Shown here: piece by piece, positions 24,401 through 33,098 of the stretch
Position numbering within the stretch: the stretch's first letter is position 1
Layout of the letters: every line of letters begins with the position of its first letter
NCBI RefSeq assembly: GCF_958295425.1
Contig: NC_081149.1
Coordinates: 24,407,981-24,471,980 of the forward strand
From: Solea solea
Taxonomy: Eukaryota > Chordata > Actinopteri > Pleuronectiformes > Soleidae
Length of the DNA stretch: 64,000 bases
Direction: 5' to 3'
Notes under the pieces: model-generated
Seen by the model: the letters and a program-made list of their open reading frames with translations, nothing else
Database searches by the model: none
Told to the model about the DNA's origin: nothing
Program-made: the position numbers and the translations under genes

Positions 24401-27400
24401 CCACACATGAACCACATGAACCTTCTTATAGCTATTAGCATCTCACACAAGCATGACATACATCACTGTGATCTGTTGAGCTGTTGCTGAGACACACACA
24501 TCTACACCTCTACACTACAAATCCCTAAATCTGGATCAGTTCTGGATGAATCCGCCTGATCCTGCATACACATTCCAAATATGATGAGTTCTGTGATGTT
24601 TTTTTTACAGTTTTGCCCATTATTTCATGAAAACTTGCAACCTGTTCTCATCCAGAGAGCGTTGCACACCGCCACGCTGTCATATCTCTCAGGCTTACCC
24701 TACAGACATTAAAGGTAGCCTTCGTGCTCTGGGCTTTTAATTGACTTCTATGTAAACTACTGGCAGCATATTTGGATGCTCAGAGCAGTGAAATAAAAGT
24801 CAGACTATTCGGTTAGGTTTAGGACTGATGTTAAGGTTAGGACCAAGAAAAGGACTCAGGTTAGGGTGTTTGGACCACTGACCACTGACCACACTCAGGG
24901 CAGCTGCTCTAAGCGTTTCGATGAGCAGTGGGTAGATTCTTTACTAAACTGAATGGTCACATCCTTGGATGATCACCTGCTCATCACAAACAGACAGGAC
25001 AAACTTACAGATAAACCCACACTGATGAAAACACAACAGCAACAAGTAAAGAATGATTAGGACTACTATAATCTATTACCTGTGAGATGAGACAAAACTC
25101 AACTCAGTCATAGGACAAAAGCGTGTTAATACTGGTACGCCACAAAACTGGGAAAACAGATCACGATGCAGTACAACGACAAACTGACACAGCAGGTGGA
25201 CGAGGCACAGGTGAATCTAATGAGGGCGGAGCAGACAATCAAGTCTGCAGGGAAAACACACAGGGCAGGAAGTGAAACGAGAGGAGAGCTAAGTTTCACA
25301 ATAAAACAGGAAACAAGAAATAAATAAAAAACATGACCTTAAGAGGAATGCTGAGATTTATCAAAATGAAGGATGAAAATAGGACCTGGAAGTGTATTTG
25401 TGTCTTTACCTTTGACAGAGAGTCTGACAGAGCCACTTAACAGAGACTGTGAAGACCCAGAACTATCTCTGAATTGACACTGGTACAATCCGTCATTGTC
25501 AAAGGTCACTTGAGAGAAGGTGAGAGTAGCAACAACTGAGCCGCGTGATGATAGCTGTGCTACTTTTTTCCAAGTGGTTGAGCTGGAGGTCGTCATGAAG
25601 ACGGCGCTTACAAACTTCTCAGGTGAAGATGAACAAGTGAAGCGGACTTTCTGGCCCCAGGTGATCTCACCAGCTGGTGTCAAGGAGATGATGGGCCTTC
25701 TAACGCTCTCTGAAACATAATACAGTATTAGAGTTTTAAGTGTTTTCTTCATCTTTCTTAGGAGTGTTTTATTGACAACATGCAATAGATTAAGTTGAGA
25801 TTCAAGTAACAAAAATCTTTTCTTGTGGTCAAGCGGATGGGAAATTGGGCTTGTTACGTGGAGGGTTGCCGAATCACCCCCAATCACAACCAGTGTACTT
25901 TTAATGCAGGTCCCAAGCCCAGATCATGGGAGGGTTGCGTCAGATGAAATATGCGGCTCATCTGAGAGAGGAAGAAGAAAAAAGGAAAAAAAATCCTCCA
26001 TTCTAATTATATTATTTGTATTTGATGCAACAGAAATGAGAATTATTGCGAATTTAAATGAGTCTTTAGTCTTTTTCAGTTAAGTCCCCTTTTATATAAT
26101 TATATATTAAATGAAAAGCAGTGTTCTGTCCCAGTACGACACTTTTTTAATATTGCTATTTTAAGTTCTGGCGCTTTTATTTGCGTATCACACTTCTCAC
26201 AAGATGCTGACACTTATCACTTATCTGTCCAATCAATTATTACGGCCCAGAATAATCATTTCTAAGGCTCTGTCTATGGAGGACTGAAAGTGCCAAAATC
26301 AAATAAATAAATACAACATTAAATAAATATAATGTGTCATTAATTCATTCTTTGTGAAACTAGTCTGTTTTTGAGCAGTTGTCGTCGTCGCTGCTGTTTG
26401 ATTGACAACTACTTCATAATACTTTATAGTTTAGTGTTAGAAGGGGGCGGGACATGGTATCTACTTACTGTTTATGTTTATGCCAAAAATAAGGTCAATA
26501 GGCAAATAGCCGTACTCTAGAACCACATAAGTGACACACATCTGATTTGAAAGTCAGAATCAACACGTGACAGGTCACATTTTAGCTGAAGTTAAAATAA
26601 GAGAATCCCTTATTAGTCCTGCAGTGGGGGAATTGGCAGGATCACAAGTAAAGAATATCAAGATGGCAGAAAGAGTATATGCTCCATGGACAGTTCTATC
26701 ACACGTGTGGAGAGTGGACTGACCTGCAGCACAGAAGGACGACATCAGGAGCAACGACACTGGAAGAGAGAAAACACACGGTTTCTGCCATCTTTCATTC
26801 TTTGTTACAGTTGGACCATTTATGAACGTATGAATCTGTTGACGACACGTTTGTGCTGAGTCATTTCACAGACGTAATTCTCCAACTGTGTGACAGATAT
26901 TGTTCTCTCAAAAAGAAGAAATCAACAGTCCAAACATGACTCAGCTAAAATGGTTTGGGAAGTATGCGATAAATAGGATTTTTGGATCAGAGTCTACGTC
27001 TTTATCTGTGATCCAGTGATTTTGAGCCGTATCAGACGTTGTTGTCGTTGTTGTGTAGAGAAATAAGAGGAGAGTGACATGATAAGTTGGTCCAAACGTC
27101 AGTTTTGTTTCCCTGTAGAAACCAACATTTATATTTTATTCTATAAATACAGATATTTGATCTTTGTGCCCAGTTTTACTTCCTTGTTCCATTCTTCTCG
27201 TTTTCTTGGTTTCACTGTTACTAATGTTGCAGCCAGTGCCGTCCCAGCCTGGTCATATTCAAAGTGAAGCACTAAGTATGCTGATCGTGAACTGGAAGTA
27301 AACACGTAAACCAGGTTATTACAGCACTTCAAATAATGTGCAGTAAATGTTCAATCTTCCACTGCAAGATGAAACTAAATAACGTCAGATAAACACTATT

Positions 27401-28273
27401 TACATATGAGTTTTTTCTGCACACGCTCTCTTTTGCTGCTTATTTCATTTATGCCTTGGGCCGACTGTGGATGTAGCACCTGTGGCTGTGTGTACCAAAT
27501 AATAAAATAGTGTATACCCACTCGACCCCAGCAGTTCCTGTTCACACAGACACAGACTCCAAAATAGGCAAAAACAACATTTGTGTACCTGAATGCACAC
27601 ATTTACAGAATGTTCCCTCACTAAAGGACAAAATGCCACAAATGTACCTTTTGACTATCAGAGAGGCTACAAAGTGAACTCAGTCAGCGACTAAATCTTG
27701 CCTGGAAACTCAAGTTTGTGTTACTTTGAACACCAAAGTCCATAGAGAAAATCGGCAATTTTAACTCACGACACACAGAGATCAACTGCTGCCTCCACTG
27801 GTAACTTCAAATGTGCTATTTTGTAACTTTGGTGTTTGAAATCCTTTATTCAGTTTCATCTAAGTGAGCAAAGTTATCAACCAAGGCAGCAGAAGAGCGA
27901 CGGCTCCACTGTCCCTGCCTGACTGTGAGATAAAGCATATAATATATAATATAATTCTGAGAGCTTTTTGTAACTCATATAACCACATTTAAAAAAGCCC
28001 AAACTATCACTGTAAACCTTTATATTCTGTTTTCATTTTCAATTTAAATTTTAATTATTTTTTATATAATTTGTAATTAAATTAAATGTAAATATGTAAA
28101 AAAAAAGGAGTTACTTGAATATTCAAGGTTCCTTTTTAAGGAAAACATAGAAAACATCAAGTGTGCAGTAAACTCAGCCAACGCTGGAATAGTGCAACAC
28201 ATTTACACTCTAAAAAACAAAAACAAACGACGTGTTACTCACCAAAACAGAGTCCAGGTACAAGTCTGCACAT
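21202..28273 (-). CDS. Three-Ig-domain leukocyte receptor with LAT-like YxN tail (7 exons, 455 aa)
   Basis: Joined CDS: 28243-28273, 26724-26759, 25410-25709, 24043-24339, 23170-23490, 22650-22796, 21202-21437. All junctions are GT/AG and phase 1, and the sum is in frame to the stop. Signal peptide residues 1-22, split between two exons as in LILR/KIR/FcR-type genes. Ig1 about 23-122 (Cys 48 and 100), Ig2 123-221 (Cys 148 and 197), Ig3 222-328 (Cys 257 and 305). Transmembrane segment about 333-360 (a nine-Leu run), then RKRRR. The tail has tyrosines in YINF (395), YVNV (437) and YENF (452), all with Asn at +2, the Grb2/Gads SH2 pattern. No ITIM or canonical ITAM is seen. Likely a plasma-membrane receptor on leukocytes; ligand unknown. 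Closest family I can suggest is the teleost leukocyte immune-type or Fc-receptor-like group; exact orthology is not claimed. Extra alternative exons cannot be excluded. Confidence 0.82.
21268..21306 (-). repeat. (GAT)13 coding microsatellite giving poly-aspartate
   Basis: Thirteen uninterrupted ATC units on the plus strand, read as GAT (Asp) in the receptor tail, directly before the E-D-Y-V-N-V motif. Confidence 0.95.
22434..22566 (+). mobile_element. tRNA-derived SINE
   Basis: Head resembles tRNA promoter boxes: TGGCTCAGTGGTTAAGA (A box) and AGTTTGACTCC (degenerate B box). The tail reads gtaagtcgctttggataa then aagcgtctgctaaatg and short 'atgtaatg' repeats, a widespread teleost SINE/LINE2-type tail. 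Sits in the intron before the receptor tail exon. Confidence 0.85.
22650..22796 (-). CDS. Receptor exon 6: transmembrane segment
   Basis: 147 nt, acceptor ctctccag, donor CCAA|gtaagt. PLWMLVSSVSAGVV then a run of nine Leu, VPLVIVLV and the stop-transfer RKRRR. No charged residue in the membrane span, so no sign of pairing with an ITAM adaptor. The Leu run is encoded by a CTG repeat (CAG on the plus strand at about 22730-22752). Confidence 0.85.
23170..23490 (-). CDS. Receptor exon 5: Ig-like domain 3
   Basis: 321 nt, phase 1 to 1, acceptor gtaaatag, donor GAAC|gtacgt. VPLQQPEITLSSPGG opening, Cys in VLTCSV and YSCVYE. About 21 nt longer than the other two domains because of an N-terminal insertion (GGALQWSP). 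A second GT four bases further on would break the frame, so the first was chosen. Contains possible N-glycosylation sites NDT, NQS and NYS. Confidence 0.85.
24043..24339 (-). CDS. Receptor exon 4: Ig-like domain 2
   Basis: 297 nt, phase 1 to 1, acceptor tgtttcag, donor ATTG|gtaaga. VNLPKPSISADV opening, Cys in VITCSI and YRCQYQ, conserved DEGSYRC turn, ending ITFSVIG. Confidence 0.88.
25410..25709 (-). CDS. Receptor exon 3: Ig-like domain 1
   Basis: 300 nt, phase 1 to 1, acceptor gtttcag, donor AAAG|gtaaag. ESVRRPIISLTPAGEITWG opening, first Cys in RFTCSS, second in GLYQCQF, ending SVRLSVKG. Confidence 0.88.
26724..26759 (-). CDS. Receptor exon 2: 36-nt signal-peptide mini-exon
   Basis: Acceptor cttccag, donor GCAG|gtcagt. 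Encodes VSLLLMSSFCAA, the hydrophobic core and end of the signal peptide. A 36-nt second signal exon is typical of leukocyte-receptor-complex genes such as LILR and KIR, whereas classical Fc receptors use 21 nt (established knowledge). Confidence 0.8.
26895..27040 (-). repeat. Dispersed repeat, inverted copy of 13463-13635
   Basis: Reads 'aaaaagaagaaatcaacagt' then 'ccaaacatgactcagctaaa' on the plus strand, the reverse complement of the copy 13 kb away. Lies between receptor exons 1 and 2. Confidence 0.75.
28243..28273 (-). CDS. Receptor exon 1: start codon and first half of signal peptide
   Basis: 31 coding nt: ATG then CRLVPGLCF plus one base, donor TTTTG|gtgagt. First ATG in this open frame next to a good donor. 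Confidence 0.75.
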
Positions 28274-28649
28274 CCTGATGAAAGCAGGTGAGATGGTGAA
28301 CAGCAGTGTAGCAGTGACGGTGTGAATATACTGTGTAACGAGGAATTCAAACCCCATATTTAGTGTAACTGACTGTGACAGATCTCAATAACCCACATGA
28401 CTAAATGTGTCTCTGAGCCAGTGCGGTGGTTTCTGTCTGACCACATGTGAAAAAACCCAGCCCATCAATCATGTTTAAGTGTGAATGCTTCTGCAGCACA
28501 ACTGAGATCTGACGATTACATGCCAAAGAACGCAGGGGTGTGAAACACCGAGACCTTAACATGATATTCAGTTTCCTGTTTTTTATTCAACTTCTTGTTT
28601 CTTGTTAAACTGACGGCGTCTACAGGGGGCATGTTCACAGTGAGTGAGT

Positions 28650-29277
28650 TGTCCTCATTATTCACCTGTCCTCATCACTCACCTGTCCTCATCGGTCACC
28701 TGTCCTCATCACTCACCTGTCCTCATCATTCACCTGTCCTCATCATTCACCTGTCCTCGTCACTCACCTGTCCTCATCATTCACCTGTCCTCGTCACTCA
28801 CCTGTCCTCATCATTCACATGTCATCATTCACCTGCCCTCATCATGCACCTGTCCTCATCAGTCACCTGTCCTCATCATTCACCTGTCCTCGTCACTCAC
28901 CTGTCCTCATCACTCACCTGTCCTCATCACTCACCTGCCCTCATCACGCACCTGTCCTCATCAGTCACCTGTCCTCGTCATTCACCTGTCCTCGTCACTC
29001 ACCTGTCCTCATCATTCACCTGTCCTCATCATTCACCTGCCCTCATCATGCACCTGTCCTCATCAGTCACCTGTCCTCATCATTCACCTGTCCTCGTCAC
29101 TCACCTGTCCTCATCATTCACCTGTCCTCGTCACTCACCTGTCCTCATCACTCACCTGTCCTCATTCAACTGTCCTCATCACTCACCTGTCCTCATCCCT
29201 CACCTGTCCTCATCATTCACCTGTCCTCATCACTCACCTGTCCTCATCCCTCACCTGTCCTCATCATTCACCTGTCC
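28650..29277. repeat. 17-bp minisatellite, about 36 units, unit cacctgtcctcatcact
   Basis: Units vary at a few positions (cat/cgt, att/act/agt/acg). Because 17 is not a multiple of 3 and the unit lacks stops, all three forward frames stay open. Lies about 0.4 kb upstream of the receptor start codon. Each unit carries a CACCTG E-box. Confidence 0.97.
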
Positions 29278-31423
29278 AAATGTAGTGAGTGTTAAAGTAA
29301 AAGTTGCTAGAAACATCAATAACAAAGTACAGATTTTATGTGAATCAGTAACAAAGTATTTGTACTGTGTGTGGAAATGATCCGTTTGTGTCTTTAAAAT
29401 GAAAACATCTGTTTTCTACAGTTTGTTAAAGTCGTTTAATTTGCTGCTGGAGCCGCAAACAAAGTATACAAGACAATGTTAAGTAAGACAGATAAAAACA
29501 CGGTCATTATTGTTTACATTTCTGATTCCAGAGTGGTGGTGGCTTTTATTTAAAGTCTCTCCCTGACGTGTCTGAGAGTGAAAAGTGGACGAAGGAAGAC
29601 GTTTTCATGGCTGAGCTGGAAAATATACATAATATACAAATGTGCATTTAGGAAAATAGCATCTTGTTTAAGTTCGCCTCAGTCCAACAACTTCACAGCC
29701 TTTTATATATATGTACAATATCGTATTATACATAATGATTCTACATAAACAAGGACATCCACTAATATCTAACACATGTAAGAGTGACGACACTCCAGAG
29801 AAGGACAGAAACATGGTGCAGGCAGAAGATTTTTTGGGTTGTGTCGTTGCTTCATTGAGTCCAGGTTGCAATGATTGTATGGATTTTAAGGTTTTAAAGG
29901 CAACACTTGACTGCAGTTCTACATCATCTCCTTCTTTTATAACTACAGTGAGTGAGGTCGTATTCTTTCACCGTGTGTCATTGTAGTGTTTGAATGTTAA
30001 AGTTAAGAAACTCTCAGGTTTTCTGTGCGTAAAAAAACACCTGAAATCACTTTAAACGATGCTTCCTGACCTGACTTGTGTGACGAGTTGATTTGAATAC
30101 ACTTTTATTTGTTTTTAAAGCTCCCAGAACTCAACTGAACTTCATTTATCCTTTTAGAACTCTTGATTTTCTTCACTGATCACGATGACATGTTTATGAA
30201 GTGTTGACATGATTCTTTTTTCTTTAATTCTTGCTGAGTTCTGCGTAGTCATCAGTAGTTTCCTCACTTCCTCATCTCTGTTTCATGCTTATTATTTGTT
30301 ATGTGTCAGGTTGATGAATCCTCGGGTCGTTCCTGGTTTTGTTTGTGTCTGACGCGAGGGAACTGCATTCACCAGACATCGACACTGGATAAGAATTGAC
30401 CATATACTTGAGACTAACAATAATTATGGGATTGTAGAGCAACAGCGCTGATGCACAGTGTCTTCTTTTGTAAAATGTGTTTTATTTAACAGGTAAAATC
30501 CCAGGTTGATAACCAGTTACAGTTCAATGGTTCTGTATTTCTTTAACACTACGTCAGACAACTTCAAAAAGGTGTCCTTTAAGTTATCGTTTGTTACCCT
30601 TTGGTTTCTAAAATGGTCTGTAGTACAAACACCAGCATGTCCGCTGTGCCCGGCGAGAGGCTCTGTGGAGCATGATCCTAAACTGCTGCTCTAAAGCCCT
30701 GGGAGAGGGGATGTACTCACGGCGCCACCTTCAGGTGCTAAAGGTGACGAAACACCAGCAAGACACAACATCGCCTTCGTCAGGACGCGGGAAAAACAGT
30801 GTGCAGGCGTCAGCCGGACTGCGAGCCTGGACCTCGACAAGCAGCTTACATTTCCAGAGACACATCCCAAAGACAGATGTGGTCTTCACATCAGAGGGTT
30901 TGAAACAGGTCTTACAGTCCGGATAGAGGAGGCCAATCAACGTAAGAGGGCCAACTGCCTCCAGCTGGTCGAGGCGGGAGGGCCCGCTGTGAGCCGATGG
31001 AGGCGGGCTGCAGGGGTTTCCATGGCGATCTCTGCACCGAGTGTTAAGGATTCTTGGCATAAGAGAGGAAAGTCACCAGGAACATCAGCGATGGTTGTGG
31101 ACCCGGGTTCATCACTGATGATGTGTCCAAGCTGCATCTTCCAGGTGTTTCCATGAACTGCGTAAGGAGTTTGAAATTCTAGTTTCGTACCTGTGATAAA
31201 CCTGCGCGCTTACAGAAAAACAAACTACCACCAAGTGTCTGTTGTTGTTTGGAGTGACATCACCGTCAGGTACAGAATATACAGTCGCTTCTGCATGTAC
31301 ATGCTCATGAGGAAGGGAGGGAGTGTGTCACATGAGGAGTTCACACATAAGCCTTCATTTAGGTTCACAAATAATTAACATCATAGGCAGTATGTATCTA
31401 TATATATATACATACATACATAC

Positions 31424-31474
<51 letters not shown>

Positions 31475-31706
31475 TACATATATATAACAAAAAGATTTTA
31501 CAAAATGAAATCAGTTTTTTTGCACAGTATGAAATGTGGACATAAATCAGTTCTCACGTCCCCTGCTTTCATTCACTTGCACCATTTGCAGAGAGACATT
31601 CAGTCTGTCCACGTACAGAAGTCCACACTTGTCTGTCCCATCAGGTCCAGTCTGTGTCTGCTTTCACTGGTGCTGTGTGGAGCTAGAGGTGCCGAGCACC
31701 GGATCC
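29278..31706. other. Region between receptor promoter side and rara stop codon
   Basis: Contains the rara 3' UTR on the minus strand, a (TA)n run at 31398-31482 and the retroelement remnant at 30630-31110. AATAAA on the gene strand occurs at 30481-30486, a possible but distant rara poly(A) signal. Confidence 0.45.
30630..31110 (+). mobile_element. Degraded retroelement ORF remnant
   Basis: Pieces in different forward frames resemble the C-terminal end of a fish non-LTR-type reverse transcriptase ORF: a Cys motif (CPLCPARGSVEH), then CCSKALGEGMYSRRHLQVLK, a segment with FPETHP/TDVVFTSEG, and IEEANQRKR. Frame changes and stops show it is dead. Recognition is from memory of a common fish repeat protein; family not named. 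It lies just downstream of the rara stop codon. Confidence 0.6.
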
Positions 31707-31957
31707 TCAGGTGGAGGGAGACGGAGCAGGGGGGCGGGGTACGGGGCTCGGGCTGGAAGAGGGGACCGATTTGGGAGACGGAGTGGGACGACAGCTCCTC
31801 ATGTCCGTTTCCTCCTCGTCGTCCTCTCCGTCTTCTCCTCCTTTCTCTCCCCCGGCTCCGTGACTCTCCAGACCCTCAGAGTTCTCCAGCATCTCCTGGA
31901 TGAGCGGAGGCATGGAGCCGGGAATCTCCATTTTCAGTGTGATCACTCGCTCCGCTC
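31707..31957 (-). CDS. rara: rara last coding exon (AF-2 helix and F domain)
   Basis: 251 coding nt, acceptor tcctgcag, stop at 31707-31709. Encodes (G)[13 protein letters not shown], the AF-2 helix PLIQEMLEN, then an F domain with an acidic run ([13 protein letters not shown]) and a Pro/Ser-rich end. Val in AERVIT is the alpha-type pocket residue (gamma has Ala). Confidence 0.95.
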
Positions 31958-33043
31958 CTGCAGGAGAAACAAAGTTAGAGTTCTTCCTTCATGAAACGAG
32001 GAGTAGGTCCATCCATCCACCTGCTACTGCTGTATCCTCCACATGAGGCTCGCGCCCTATTTACCCTGTGTCGCATCTGACATGGGGCAAAGGGCAGAGT
32101 ACACCCCGGACAGATGAGCAGTTCATCACACAGACACACTTATCACGTTATCTCGCCAGTAAAATAAATAAACAAATTAAACACGGGGGGGCGTGTTATA
32201 AGGGGGGCGTGTATTTGGCTTCCTCTCTTTCAGCTTTTATGCATTTAGTGTGTATCTAAATGATTGAGTACAGCATTATTATTATATTATTGGCTGTGAT
32301 ACATGTGAATACAGGACTGAAACACAGCAGAGGAAATCAAGGCCAGACACATGGACATGTTTTTGTTATTTGACCTCACCTGGTCCTCGACCTGGACATA
32401 GTTTTTAATTTGGGCCCCCTCTGTAATCCAGTTTGACGCCCCTGAACTAGAGAGTCCAATTTACCTCATGCCCAAATCTGCATGTTTCTGGACAGTGGGA
32501 GGAAACTGGAGAACGTGCTATAGGCACAGAGTGAAATTTCATTTCTCTGTCCTAAGCCCCTCCCACCAGACGACCATGACAGATTCCCTCTCCGCGTTTA
32601 CAAATCAGCTCAGGAGAGCTGAAGTAGAGAAGGTGCAAAAGTCTTGTTCTCTCTTAAAGATTTATCTACAATTGAATTCAATAACGCCAAAAAAATGATT
32701 ATGTTCAAAAACAAGAGAGAAGTAATATTAATATTGATAATATTTATATATATTTATATATTATATATATATATATATATTTTTGTGACCCTAGCAAAAT
32801 GACATAGACTTCATCTTTAAACAATAACAGAACACTCATAGTAGCTGTTACTAACATACACAGAGAGTTAAATATTATTTGGTGTTTTGTTTTTTTAACG
32901 AGGAAACCAAGCACTTCCTGTTGAGATGCCTTCAAAAGCAGAACATTAACAAAGGGAAGTGATTGGAAATGGTTAGTAAATGAGTTGAAATAGTAGTTAC
33001 AAATAAATGGATTAGACTGAAAAACAGGAAGTCTTCAAGTGTA

Positions 33044-33098
<55 letters not shown>

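Noticed and set aside
28650..29277. Possible CRISPR-like array
   Set aside because: Units are contiguous 17-mers without unique spacers, in a vertebrate genome.
28595..29380. 261-codon forward ORF with a repeated Ser/Leu/Pro/His motif
   Set aside because: Product of the 17-bp minisatellite; all three frames are open for the same reason and there is no start or splice context.
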